Positions 53,141 to 62,152 of a DNA stretch of 64,000 bases are shown here, one piece after another; within the stretch, counting starts at the first letter, position 1, and each line of letters begins with the position of its first letter. The notes under the pieces were generated by a model. The model was not told the DNA's origin and did not search any database. It worked only from the letters and a program-made list of their open reading frames with translations. The stretch is from contig CAVYXV010000009.1 of assembly GCA_963772585.1 (NCBI GenBank), forward strand, positions 372,001 through 436,000, written 5' to 3'. This DNA is from CAVVXN01 sp963772585 (GTDB lineage Bacteria; Planctomycetota; PLA2; JAEUHO01). The translations under genes were made by a program, and so were the position numbers.

Positions 53141-53502
53141 GGCTCGCCGTCGCCGCCGAGGGCCCCGACCTCGAGGCCGCGCCCAGTACCGTCTTCGGTC
53201 GCGCACCCTGGCTGTTGATCGTCGACACGGGCACGGAGTCGTTCGAGGCGAAGGAGAACGCGCCCGACGGGTCGCCGTCGGGCGCGGGCATCCGAGCCGG
53301 CCGGACCCTGCTCGCCGCGGGCGTGGATGCCGTGCTGGCCGCGCGCGTGGGGCCGAAGGCGCACGAGGTCCTCGCGGCCGCGGGCGTCCCCGTCCTCGTC
53401 GTCCAGGGCCGGACCGTCCGCGAAGCCGTCGAGCGGTTCCGCCAGGGCAGCCTCCTCCTCCTCCCCGCGCCGCCCGTACGCCGCGGCGCCGACCCGTCGT
53501 GA
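53137..53502 (+). CDS. second NifX-type protein
   Basis: GTG 53137, 121 residues: VRLAVAAEGPDLEAAPSTVF, GIRAGRTLLAAGVDAVLAAR, VGPKAHEVLAAAGVPVLVVQ. Same fold as its neighbour but without the Cys-rich tail. It overlaps the genes on both sides by 4 bp. Confidence 0.82.
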   Translation: MRLAVAAEGPDLEAAPSTVFGRAPWLLIVDTGTESFEAKENAPDGSPSGAGIRAGRTLLAAGVDAVLAARVGPKAHEVLAAAGVPVLVVQGRTVREAVERFRQGSLLLLPAPPVRRGADPS

Positions 53503-54365
53503 TCGTCGCCGTCGCCAGCGGGAAGGGAGGGACCGGCAAGAGCACGATCACCGCCGCCCTCGCCGAGGTCGCCGCCCAGGAGCGGGCGGGGGCGGTCCGG
53601 GCCCTCGACTGCGACGTCGAGGCGCCGGACCTGGCGCTCCAACTCCATCCGTCGTGGAACGAGGAGTGGGCCGCCGTCGCCGCCGTTCCCAGCGTGGACC
53701 CCGCGCGGTGCGACGGCTGCGGCGCCTGCGCGGATGCCTGCGTCTTCTCCGCGCTGGCGGTGGCCGGCGGGCGCGTCCTGGTCTTCGAGGATCTGTGCCA
53801 CGGGTGCGGGGCCTGCATCCCTGTCTGTCCGAACGGCGCCGTTCGGGAGAGCGTCCGCGAAACGGGGACCCTGCGGGCGGGTCGCGCGGACGGCATCCAG
53901 GTTGGCGAAGGGCGGCTCGCCGTGGGCGAGCACCTGGCGACGCCGGTCCTCCGTCAACTGCTCGATTGGCAGCTGCCCAAGGCACGCGACGACGACCTCG
54001 TCCTCCTCGACGGGCCGCCGGGCGCGGCGTGCGCCGCCTCCGCGACGCTCGCCCGGGCCGACCGGGCCCTCCTCGTGACCGAGCCCACGCCCTTCGGTCT
54101 CCACGATCTGACGCGCATCGTCGGGCTGGCTCGCGGGGTGCACGGGCTCCCGGTGGACGTCGTCGTGAACCGCGACGACGGCCGGGACGACCGCGTCGCG
54201 GCGTATTGTCGCGCCGAACGCATCCCCGTCGTGAGCCGGCTCCCGGACGACGGGCGCGTCGCCGGTGCCGCCTCCCGCGGGGAAGGTCTCCTCGCGGCCG
54301 TGCCCGCGCTGCGCCCGCGCATCCTCGAGCTTCTTCGTCACGTGCGGGAGCGGGAGTCGCCGTGA
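53499..54365 (+). CDS. MinD/Mrp-like P-loop ATPase with inserted 2[4Fe-4S] ferredoxin domain (1)
   Basis: GTG 53499, 288 residues. Deviant Walker A AVASGKGGTGKST (residues 4-16). A ferredoxin insert follows at about 65-110: CDGCGACADACVF and CHGCGACIPVCP, two cluster-binding motifs. Walker B VLLDGPPGAAC. Paired ATPases of this kind occur in archaea and in sulphate reducers beside orange-protein genes. It probably loads or inserts a metal cluster. Confidence 0.88.
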   Translation: MIVAVASGKGGTGKSTITAALAEVAAQERAGAVRALDCDVEAPDLALQLHPSWNEEWAAVAAVPSVDPARCDGCGACADACVFSALAVAGGRVLVFEDLCHGCGACIPVCPNGAVRESVRETGTLRAGRADGIQVGEGRLAVGEHLATPVLRQLLDWQLPKARDDDLVLLDGPPGAACAASATLARADRALLVTEPTPFGLHDLTRIVGLARGVHGLPVDVVVNRDDGRDDRVAAYCRAERIPVVSRLPDDGRVAGAASRGEGLLAAVPALRPRILELLRHVRERESP

Positions 54366-55309
54366 AGCAGGTCGTCGTCCTCAGCGGCAAGGGGGGGACG
54401 GGCAAGACGACCGTCACCGGTGCGCTGGCGCGCTCCTTGGCGAATCCCGGCCCGCTGGTCCTCGTGGACGCGGACGTGGATGCGGCCGACCTTGCGCTCC
54501 TCCTCGACCCCACCGCGGTCGAAGAGCACGCCTACGAGGGAATGCCGCGGTGCGCCGTCGATCCCGACCGTTGCAGCGGGTGCGGCGCGTGCGCCGACGT
54601 CTGCCGCTTCGGCGCGGTCACCTTCGACGACATCGGCGCGGCCCGCGTCGATCCGCTCGCGTGCGAAGGTTGCCTGGCCTGCGTCCGCGCCTGCCCCACC
54701 GGCGCCGTCGGCCCCGTTCGGCACGCGGGGGGAACGTGGTGGCGCTCCATGACCGCGTGGGGCGATCTCTTCCACGCGGAGCTCGCGCCCGGCGAAGAGA
54801 GCAGCGGACGCCTCGTCGCGGCGCTACGCGACGCCGCCCGGCGGCGCGCAGAGGACGTCGGCGCGGACGTCGTCCTGATCGACGGGCCGCCGGGCATCGC
54901 CTGCCCGGCAATCGCCGCCGCCGCAGGAGTCGATCTCGGGGTGGTCGTCGCCGAACCCACGGTTGCCGCCGAACACGACCTCGGCCGCGCGCTGGATCTC
55001 CTCGCGCACTTCGCCGTGCCCGCCCTCGTCGTCGTGAACAAGGCGACGGCCGCTCCCGAAGCCGCGAACCGGATCGCCGCAGCGGTCCGCGCTCGGGGCG
55101 TCGAGGCCGTGGCCACCGTCCCCTACGACCGTGCGGTGGTCGCCGCGGTGCGGGCGGGAAGGCCGGTGGGCGTCGGCGCGCGCGGACCCGCGTCCGTGGC
55201 GCTCGAAGCGCTGTCGGCCCACCTCTCCACGTGGCTCGCCGGAGGAGGAGTCAGCGCTCCGGCCGCGTCTCCGATGCCATCGGCGACAGCGCGTCCCCAT
55301 CGTCGGTGA
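54362..55309 (+). CDS. MinD/Mrp-like P-loop ATPase with inserted 2[4Fe-4S] ferredoxin domain (2)
   Basis: GTG 54362, 315 residues. Walker A VVLSGKGGTGKTT, ferredoxin motifs CSGCGACADVCRF and CEGCLACVRACPTGAVG, Walker B VLIDGPPGIACPA. It overlaps the paralogue by 4 bp, and the two probably form a heterodimer, as in the DVU2103/DVU2104 pair of Desulfovibrio (from memory). It ends the six-gene operon. Confidence 0.88.
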   Translation: MKQVVVLSGKGGTGKTTVTGALARSLANPGPLVLVDADVDAADLALLLDPTAVEEHAYEGMPRCAVDPDRCSGCGACADVCRFGAVTFDDIGAARVDPLACEGCLACVRACPTGAVGPVRHAGGTWWRSMTAWGDLFHAELAPGEESSGRLVAALRDAARRRAEDVGADVVLIDGPPGIACPAIAAAAGVDLGVVVAEPTVAAEHDLGRALDLLAHFAVPALVVVNKATAAPEAANRIAAAVRARGVEAVATVPYDRAVVAAVRAGRPVGVGARGPASVALEALSAHLSTWLAGGGVSAPAASPMPSATARPHRR

Positions 55310-55410
55310 CGACCGCCTCGAAGAGGTCGGTCCGATGCCACGTCTCCCGGATGTCGAGGGCGAATCGCCGCAGGTCGTCCCCCCGGCGCCCGTCCGGCGG
55401 GCGATCGCGA

Positions 55411-56133
55411 CTACGCGGACTCGCGCCGCGGCTTCCAGGTCTTCCAGACCTTGCCGATGAGCTGCGGGCCGACCTTCAACGCCGGCTCGCCGTGTCGCCA
55501 CCCGGCCGGAGTCGCTTCGGCCCCGTTCGTCTTGCGCACGTGCTGGAACGCCTGTACCTGGCGTACCAGCTCGGCGAAGTTGCGTCCGACCGGGGGCGTC
55601 ATCACCTCCATGGCCTGGATGATGCCGTCGGGGTCGATCAGGAACCGCCCGCGGATGTCGACCTGGCCGTCCTCGTCGTAGACGCCGTAGACGCGCCCGA
55701 TCCGTCCGCCGCCGTCCGAGAGCATCGGGAACGGAACGCCGCCGTCGACCATCTTCGAGAGCTCTTCCTCCTGCCAGATCTTGTGCACGAATCGGCTGTC
55801 CGTGCTCATCGAGAGCACCTGGACGCCGAGCTCCGCGAGATCTTCGTGGTTGGCGGCGACCGCCGCCAGCTCCGTCGGTCACACGAAGGTGAAGTCGCCT
55901 GGATAGAAGCACAGGACGACCCACTGTCCGTTGTAGTCGCTGAGCTTCACGTTCTGGAACCCGCCGTCGAGGAACGCCGTCGCCTCGAAGTCCGGCGCTT
56001 CGTGCCCGACGCGTGCCTGCATCATGGATGCCTCCTCCGGCTTCTCGGCCGTCGCCGTAGCCCCGGCGGGCGCTTCGCTCCGCACGGGACCGGCGGCGGA
56101 CTGCACGCATCCCACGTGCTCGTCCGTGGTCAT
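55411..56133 (-). CDS. peroxiredoxin (AhpC/TSA type) with in-frame TGA at the peroxidatic position: probable selenoprotein
   Basis: The reverse strand is open from ATG 56133 (GGGAGGT upstream; alternative ATG 56025 after GGAGGAGG) to TAG 55411 except for one TGA at 55881-55879. The protein reads FYPGDFTFV, TGA, PTELAAVAANHEDLAE, exactly where peroxiredoxins have FTFVCPTEL. The TGA thus replaces the peroxidatic Cys (residue 85). The frame is the same on both sides, and the C-terminal 157 codons are fully peroxiredoxin-like (QVLSMSTDS, FLIDPDGIIQAMEV, GRNFAELVRQVQAF). The usual C-terminal VCP is TPAGW, so a 1-Sec mechanism without resolving Cys is expected. It reduces peroxides in the cytoplasm. 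Confidence 0.88.
55851..55868 (-). promoter_or_regulatory. SECIS-like hairpin just downstream of the TGA
   Basis: Within the mRNA, 11 nt after the TGA, TGGCGGC and GCCGCCA form a perfect 7-bp stem with loop GGTC. The two loop G residues are 18-19 nt from the TGA, inside the range described for bacterial SECIS elements, which need an apical G or GG. It overlaps coding sequence, as in other bacteria. Confidence 0.65.
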
Positions 56134-56263
56134 GGGGTACCTCCCATCGGACGATGCCCCGCCCGACGGCGCGCCACCGTCCACGCCCATGGTACGTCCC
56201 CGCACGTTCGGGCGCACGCGAGGAGGGGACCGTCCTCCCTCGTGCATGAGGGGACGGCACGTC

Positions 56264-57301
56264 CTACTCGCCGTGGAAGCGGTCGTCCGCGCGCGTGTTC
56301 CGCTCCTCGCCGCGCGCGAGCGCGTCGAGGTGTCGCGCGAACCACCCCGTGCGCGCCCCGCGACGCTCGTCCAGAAGCGGGAGGTACGGCTTGATGTCCA
56401 GCAGCGGCGTTCCATCGAGCATGTCGACACCGGCGATGTGAAGCACCGATCCTTCGACGCGGCGGAGATCCACGACGCTGAACCCGATGGGATTCGGACG
56501 GCGCGGCGCCCGGGTGGCGAAGAGCCCCCGCTCCCGGTCGTCGAGGTAGGGCTCGACACGAAGCGCGTAGCCACGCGTGCGGTGGAACGCGTAGAGGAGG
56601 ACGATGTGGGAGAAACCCTCGAGGTCGGCCAGCCCCGCGACGAAGGGGGGATCGATCTCCACCGTACCCTCGGCGTCCGGCGCGAAGGTGCCCTGGATCG
56701 GCGTGCCTTCGGGCCGGGAGAACGGCGTGTGGATCGTCCCGATCGCACGGCAGAGGATCTCGTCCCCGGGGCGCGCCCGGGGAATCTCGCGAAGGCCCCG
56801 GGAGTAGCGCTTCGCGAGGTCCACGTAGATGTCCTTGGCCCAGACGGTCATGTCGCGATTCGCGTCCGAGACGTCGCCGATCACCTTCACGGGAACGCCC
56901 ACGGCGATCTTCCCCGCCGGCACCTGCTGGCGCCGCTTGACGAGCCCCATCTCCCCCACCAGGGCGCCCTTTCCCACCACCGCGAAGTCGCTGATCGTGG
57001 CGCGCATCCCGATGACGGCATCGTCCTCGATCGTGGCGTTGTGGACCATGGCGCCGTGACCGAGCGTGACCCGCCGGCCGATCCGCGTCGCGTCCTCGGG
57101 CCGCGCGTGGACGATGCAGCCCTCCTCGACCGCGGTGCCCTCGCCGATCTCGATGGTGCCGTAGTCGCCGCGGAGGATCGCCCCGTGGCCCACGTAGCAG
57201 TCGGCTCCGACGACGACACGCCCGATCACCTGGGCGGAGGGCGCGACGTAGGCGCGCTCGTGGATGACCGGGACCCTTCCTTCGAATTCGTAGAGCGTCA
57301 T
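56264..57301 (-). CDS. gamma-carbonic anhydrase-like domain fused to TrmO/TsaA-type tRNA methyltransferase domain
   Basis: ATG 57301, 345 residues. Residues 1-185 are a left-handed beta-helix of the gamma-carbonic anhydrase/PaaY/CaiE group with zinc ligands His 65 (CIVHARPED), His 82 and His 87 (GHGAMVHNA). Residues about 200-330 are a TrmO (YaeB/VirR) domain: IGTIHTPFSRPEGTPIQG, GFSHIVLLYAFHRTRGY and the hallmark TRAPRRPNPIGFSVVDL. TrmO N6-methylates t6A37 of tRNA using SAM. The frame is uninterrupted through the linker, so this looks like a genuine fusion. I know both domains as separate proteins only. Confidence 0.88.
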   Translation of the reverse strand: MTLYEFEGRVPVIHERAYVAPSAQVIGRVVVGADCYVGHGAILRGDYGTIEIGEGTAVEEGCIVHARPEDATRIGRRVTLGHGAMVHNATIEDDAVIGMRATISDFAVVGKGALVGEMGLVKRRQQVPAGKIAVGVPVKVIGDVSDANRDMTVWAKDIYVDLAKRYSRGLREIPRARPGDEILCRAIGTIHTPFSRPEGTPIQGTFAPDAEGTVEIDPPFVAGLADLEGFSHIVLLYAFHRTRGYALRVEPYLDDRERGLFATRAPRRPNPIGFSVVDLRRVEGSVLHIAGVDMLDGTPLLDIKPYLPLLDERRGARTGWFARHLDALARGEERNTRADDRFHGE

Positions 57302-57501
57302 GCCCGGCCCCGCGCGCGGCGTGCGCCTCCCATCTTCCGTGCCGTGTCCCGGGAATCCACACAATCCCGGGTCTCAGGTGACGTGTCGCGGAATCCGGCT
57401 CCACGCCCCGAGAGGTCTGCGGGGGGGCCGGGCGGGCGACGAAAGCGTGAATTTCGGTCCTGACACCGTACGACTATGTCCCTGGTAGGCTCCGTTTCGC
57501 C

Positions 57502-58137
57502 ATGGGTGGATGGAGCATGCGTCCCTCACCTCCCCCTTCCGAGCCCGACGACGCCCTCGTGGCGCGAGCCCGGGCGGGAGACGACGAGGCCTTTGCCGCG
57601 CTGTGCCGGCGCCACGAGGCGCGGCTCCGGGCGCTCGTGGGCCGACGACTGGGCCCTGCCGTCCAGCGGAAGGTGTCGGTGGCCGACGTGCTCCAGGAAA
57701 CGTGGATCGTCGCGCACCACGGACTCGGCGCGTTCGAACCCAGGCACGGCGGCGCGGTCGCCGCGTGGCTGGCACGCATCGCCGTGCACAAGGCGCAGGA
57801 GGCCGTGCGCCACCACGCGGGCGCCGCCCGCCGCGCCGTGGGTCGGGAGGTGAGTCGCCCGGACCGCCCGGTCACCGGGGACGTCCCGGGATCGGTCGCG
57901 TCTCCGAGCCGCCGCGCGGGCGACCGGGAGGATCGCGAGCGACTGCATGCGGCGCTGGCCCGTCTCCCGCGCCGGCAGCGGGAGGTCCTGCAATTGGTCC
58001 AGTTGAACGGTCTCGGCCTCGAAGCGACGGCGGTGCTCCTGGCCCGCAGCAAGGAGGCCGTGCGAAAGCTCTACGGACGCGCACTCCAACGCCTCGGCGC
58101 CCTGCTCGAGGAAGCGGATGCGGAGGACGTCCGATGA
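57502..58137 (+). CDS. ECF-type sigma factor coupled to a Ser/Thr kinase
   Basis: A 211-residue protein. Region 2: DEAFAALCRRHEARLRALVG, VSVADVLQETWIVAHHGLG. Region 4: LARLPRRQREVLQLVQLNGL, ATAVLLARSKEAVRKLYGRA. Start ATG 57502 or ATG 57517. The ATG of the kinase overlaps its stop. This sigma-kinase pairing is frequent in planctomycetes, where the kinase probably controls the sigma factor by phosphorylation. Confidence 0.92.
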   Translation: MGGWSMRPSPPPSEPDDALVARARAGDDEAFAALCRRHEARLRALVGRRLGPAVQRKVSVADVLQETWIVAHHGLGAFEPRHGGAVAAWLARIAVHKAQEAVRHHAGAARRAVGREVSRPDRPVTGDVPGSVASPSRRAGDREDRERLHAALARLPRRQREVLQLVQLNGLGLEATAVLLARSKEAVRKLYGRALQRLGALLEEADAEDVR

Positions 58138-61100
58138 CACCGGAGGAACGCGTGGCCGAGATCCTCGCCTCGTGGCGGGAGAGGGCCGAACGCGGGGACC
58201 GCGTGGACCCACGCACGCTCCTCGACGCCCATCCCGACCTGGCCGGACCCCTGGCGCGGGCCTTGCGCGGACTCGGCGCGCTCGAAGCCCTCTCGACGGA
58301 CGAAGGGGACGCGGCGGTGGCGCACGTGCGCACGCTCGCACCGGATCGCTACCGCGACTTCGCACCGGCCGGCGAAGGCGGGATGGGCCTCGTCTACTGG
58401 GCCATCGACACGGACCTCAATCGGGAGGTGGCCTTCAAGGTGGTTCGTCCCAGCGCCCAGGGAAGCGCCGCCCCTCCGGAGCCCCTCGCCTTGAGCGCGC
58501 CCGGCGCCGATACGCCCGCCTCCGCGGCCTTCGAGACGCTCAAGGCGCGCTTCCTCCAGGAGGCGTGGGTCACGGCGAGCCTCACGCACCCCGGCATCGT
58601 TCCCGTCTACGAGCTCGGGCAGACACCGCAGGGCGTCCCCTACTACACGATGCGCTTCGTCAAGGGCGAACGGACGCTCGCCGACGCGCTGCGGGAAGCC
58701 GCGACGGAGTCCATCGATGCCCGACTCCGCCTTCTCGAGCCGTACCTCAAGGTCTGCGACACGGTCGCGTACGCCCACGACCGAGGCGTGATCCACCGCG
58801 ACCTCAAGCCCGTGAACGTCGCGCTCGGAGAGTTCGGGGAGGTCGTCGTGCTCGACTGGGGCCTCGCCCGCCTGGCAGACCGCTCGGACGAAGCCGCCGA
58901 CCGCTGGCGGGACCGTCTGGACGCGTTCCGGGAGGCGGCGGACCTGGCGACCGTCGCGGGCGTCCTCGGCACCCCGGGCTACATGGCTCCGGAGGCCGCA
59001 CTGGGCGCGCCCGAGGGCGTGACCGCATCCAGCGACGTCTACAGCCTGGGCGTGATCCTCTACGAGCTGCTCACGGGCCGCCGACCGCACGCATTCGAGA
59101 CCTTCGCCGAGCTGCTGCGACGGCTGCGGGCGGAAGATCCCCTGCCGCCCCGGGAACAGGACGAGGCCGTTCCCGAAGGCCTCTCCGCCCTCGCGGTGCG
59201 AACGCTCGCTCGCGACCCGGCCGCACGGCCCGAGAGCGCCGCCGCCCTCGCCGAAGCGGTGCGCGCGTGGCAGGCCACGTCGGCACGGGCGCGTGAGGCC
59301 GAGGCACTTCTGGCCCGGGCCGAGTCGGCCCTCGACGCGGCCGAGGACGCTCCGGCGGAACACGCGGCCCGCCACGTGGATCGTGCCGTCGCCGCACTCG
59401 CGCAGGCGCGCAAGCTGGGTAGCCGGGGGGAGCGTGCGGCGTCGTTGGGGACGCGGCTGGAGGACCTTCGCGCACGGGCCCTCGCGCGGCGCGAAGGGGC
59501 GGCGCGCCGCGCGGGCTTTCGCCGAGCGGCCATCGCCGCGAGCGTCGTCCTGGCGCTGGGATCGGCGGCGGCGATGGCCCTCCTCGACGCGGGCCGGCGC
59601 AGGGCCGATGAGGCCCGCGTGCGCGCGGAGGAAGCGGAGCACGATGCCGACCGGCAGCGCGAAGAGGCCGTCGCACAGACGGTGTCCGCTCGCGTGAACC
59701 TGGGCAATGCCTACGCGCAGATGGCCGGCGCGTTGCTGGCGGACGGCGGGGCGGCCGCCGCCCGGGTGGCGGCGGCGACGGGCCTCGCGACCCACGAGAC
59801 GGAGCGCGGGTGGCTCGCGCTCTTCGAAGCGGAGAGCGCCACGGCCTTCGCCGCGCGCTGGCTCCCCGGAACCCTCGATCCGACGAGCTGGCCCGCGGGC
59901 CTCTTTCGTGCGCCCCAGGGACTCGCGCTCGTCGAATCGAACGGCGCGATCTGGCTGTGGCCTCCCGGCCTGGACGAGCCGCCGAGGAAGATCCGCGAGG
60001 GGAAGGAGGGGGCCGATCGCCACTGGCGGACGGCGGTGGACGCCGACCCGTCCGGGCGCGTCTTCGACGGCCGTCCCGACGGAACGATCCTCGCGATCGA
60101 CCTCGACGCGCCGACGACGCCGAAGCCCTACGACGCGGGAGACGCAGCGATCACCGCCGTGGCCGTCTCCCCCGACGGGCGGCGTCTCGCCTTCGCGGAG
60201 GAGGGAAGCGGCGCCGCGCACGTGCTCGCCGTGGACGACGGCCGCGAACTGGCCCGGCTCCCCTCCGCGGGCCGGTGGGTGCTCGATCTGGCCTGGAGCG
60301 CGGACGGCGGAACGCTCGTCGCGGCCGGCGACAAGAGGCTCCTCGCCTACGACGTCCAGCACGCCGCCCAACGGTGGAGCATCGAGGAGCCCTCGCGGCG
60401 CGTCACCCGGGGAGAGGGAACCGATGCATGGGCGAGCGTCTCGTATCCCGACGGCACCGCGGTACGTGTCCATGGGGTCGACGGAAGCGTCCTGCGGCGG
60501 ATCGGCCCCCTGCCCTCCTTGGTCGAGGAGATCGCCGTCCCGCCGGGCGGCCGGTGGATCGTCACGCGGGACACGAGCAGCGGGCTCGAGGTGCACGATC
60601 TCGCGACGGGGCGTCGCGTCGCCGCTCCACGGATCCCGAGGTTTCACCGCGTGTACGCCGACCTCGCGTTGTCTCCGGACGGGAATCGGCTCTTCGCAAC
60701 CGTCCAGCCCTGGGATCCGAAGGACCGCTACTACATGGGCCTCCCGCTCGCGGTGCGCGCGTACGACCTCCGGACGCCGCGGCGTTCGCCCCCGCTCGCC
60801 GTCGAGCCGGGAGAGACCTGGCCCGCGACGCACGGCGGGCTGGCGCTCGACGGCGCGGGCGCCACCCTGGCCTGGGGAGGGCAACGCGAGGGAGGGAATG
60901 CGATCCACCTCCTCGACCGCCGCGCCGGCACCGTGCGCACGCTCCCGGAATTGGAGCAGACCTGGGGACTCCAGCTCTCCGAGGACGGACGCCGCGCCTG
61001 GTTCGGCACGAACCAGGGTGAGGTCGTACGCTTCGATCTTGCCGCGGGCAAGGAGGAGATTCGTGCGAGCATCGGTACGAGGATCGAGACGCCGGTGGCC

Positions 61101-61862
61101 TTCTCCCCCGACCGGACGCGCCTCCACGTGCTCGAGTTCGAGACGGGGGCGCTCCACACGCTGGACGCGGCATCCCTCGATCTCCTGCACACCGCAGGCG
61201 GGGACGAACGCTACGTGAGCGACGCGGTGGCGTGGCCCGGCAGCGATCGCCTCCTCCTCGTGGTCGGTCGCCAGGATGCGGATCAGCCGGGGATGCACGC
61301 CATCCACGACCTGGGGCTCGCCTTCCTCGAGACCGACGGGACGATCCGCGCGCTGGGCCTGCCGGCCGCGGGTCCGGTCGCGGCCAGGGCGGGCGCAGGC
61401 GTCCGGGGCGCGGCGTGGACGTACGACGGCGACGTGCTGCTGCTCGACGACGAGGGGAGTGTGATCGGACGCACGGCAAAGGCCGAGGCGGCGCGGCTGG
61501 ACTCGCAGCCGGGCGCCCTCCCCGGGTGCTCCGCGCTGGCCATCTCGCCGGACGGTCGGTGGGTGCTCGCCGCCGGACACGGATGGCGGGACGCGCGCGA
61601 GGTCGGTCGCCTCCTGCTGTGGCGAACGGACACCGGCGCGCTGGTGCGCGACGTCCCCGTGCCGCACCGCGGAGCCATCCACGCGATCCGGTTCTCCCCG
61701 GGAGGAGACGTGTTCTACACGCTCGGCGACGACGTCGCCCGCGCCTGGGACCTCGCCTTGCTCGTCGAGGCCGCGTCGGACCGTCGGGAGGCGTACCAGG
61801 CGCGCTACGGCATCACGATCGAGGACTTCGAGCCTGCCCTGCTACCGCCCGCCGTGCGGTGA
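58134..61862 (+). CDS. membrane-spanning Ser/Thr protein kinase with C-terminal WD40-type sensor
   Basis: A 1242-residue protein. Kinase domain about 72-410: GEGGMGLVY loop (81-88), VAFKVV with Lys 102, IHRDLKPVNVAL (Asp 223), DWG 241-243 instead of DFG, GTPGYMAPEA (279-288). One membrane span at about 463-483 (AAIAASVVLALGSAAAMALL), then a coiled coil (about 490-520), then degenerate WD40 blades from 600 to 1230 (VAVSPDGRRLAFAEEG, LALSPDGNRLFATV, LAISPDGRWVLAAG). It follows the sigma gene with ATGA overlap. Ligand unknown. Confidence 0.93.
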   Translation: MTPEERVAEILASWRERAERGDRVDPRTLLDAHPDLAGPLARALRGLGALEALSTDEGDAAVAHVRTLAPDRYRDFAPAGEGGMGLVYWAIDTDLNREVAFKVVRPSAQGSAAPPEPLALSAPGADTPASAAFETLKARFLQEAWVTASLTHPGIVPVYELGQTPQGVPYYTMRFVKGERTLADALREAATESIDARLRLLEPYLKVCDTVAYAHDRGVIHRDLKPVNVALGEFGEVVVLDWGLARLADRSDEAADRWRDRLDAFREAADLATVAGVLGTPGYMAPEAALGAPEGVTASSDVYSLGVILYELLTGRRPHAFETFAELLRRLRAEDPLPPREQDEAVPEGLSALAVRTLARDPAARPESAAALAEAVRAWQATSARAREAEALLARAESALDAAEDAPAEHAARHVDRAVAALAQARKLGSRGERAASLGTRLEDLRARALARREGAARRAGFRRAAIAASVVLALGSAAAMALLDAGRRRADEARVRAEEAEHDADRQREEAVAQTVSARVNLGNAYAQMAGALLADGGAAAARVAAATGLATHETERGWLALFEAESATAFAARWLPGTLDPTSWPAGLFRAPQGLALVESNGAIWLWPPGLDEPPRKIREGKEGADRHWRTAVDADPSGRVFDGRPDGTILAIDLDAPTTPKPYDAGDAAITAVAVSPDGRRLAFAEEGSGAAHVLAVDDGRELARLPSAGRWVLDLAWSADGGTLVAAGDKRLLAYDVQHAAQRWSIEEPSRRVTRGEGTDAWASVSYPDGTAVRVHGVDGSVLRRIGPLPSLVEEIAVPPGGRWIVTRDTSSGLEVHDLATGRRVAAPRIPRFHRVYADLALSPDGNRLFATVQPWDPKDRYYMGLPLAVRAYDLRTPRRSPPLAVEPGETWPATHGGLALDGAGATLAWGGQREGGNAIHLLDRRAGTVRTLPELEQTWGLQLSEDGRRAWFGTNQGEVVRFDLAAGKEEIRASIGTRIETPVAFSPDRTRLHVLEFETGALHTLDAASLDLLHTAGGDERYVSDAVAWPGSDRLLLVVGRQDADQPGMHAIHDLGLAFLETDGTIRALGLPAAGPVAARAGAGVRGAAWTYDGDVLLLDDEGSVIGRTAKAEAARLDSQPGALPGCSALAISPDGRWVLAAGHGWRDAREVGRLLLWRTDTGALVRDVPVPHRGAIHAIRFSPGGDVFYTLGDDVARAWDLALLVEAASDRREAYQARYGITIEDFEPALLPPAVR

Positions 61863-62076
61863 ACGCGGCCTCGCCTCGCTTCGCCGCGTCGAGCCAAAGG
61901 CGCACCACCCCTTCCGGAGTCGCGCTCGCCGCGGGCAAGGCCGCATCAGGCACGTCAGGGCGACCCGTGGGCGCGGACTCGGGGGTCCCTCTACCGGCAG
62001 GCAACTGGTCGGGCTCACCACAGCCGCCGAGCAGCAGCGCGAGCAGGGGTAGGATGCAGATGGTGAGACGAAGCAT
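61813..62076 (-). CDS. small lipoprotein (87 aa)
   Basis: ATG 62076 opens MLRLTICILPLLALLLGGCG with lipobox LLGGC. The mature part is Pro-rich, then EGVVRLWLDAAKRGEAAF, a short helix that recalls the start of NTF2-like proteins. It overlaps the kinase 3' end by 50 bp on the opposite strand, so the C-terminus may be extended or truncated. Confidence 0.5.
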   Translation of the reverse strand: MLRLTICILPLLALLLGGCGEPDQLPAGRGTPESAPTGRPDVPDAALPAASATPEGVVRLWLDAAKRGEAAFTARRAVAGQARSPRS

Positions 62077-62152
62077 GACAGGTGCACAGGCTACTACGAG
62101 GACGCTCCGGTGTCGTCCCGGTCGGTGTTGGGATCTCCGCGCAGCGGTTTGA

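Noticed and set aside
52724..53502. Nitrogenase cofactor biosynthesis
   Set aside because: NifX-like domains alone are not specific, and no nifB, nifE, nifN or nifH-type gene accompanies them. The DUF134/DUF5320/MinD context fits orange-protein-like clusters better.
57510..61682. Long antisense frame of about 1200 codons opposite the kinase
   Set aside because: Shadow of the kinase gene, with low-complexity composition and no ribosome site.
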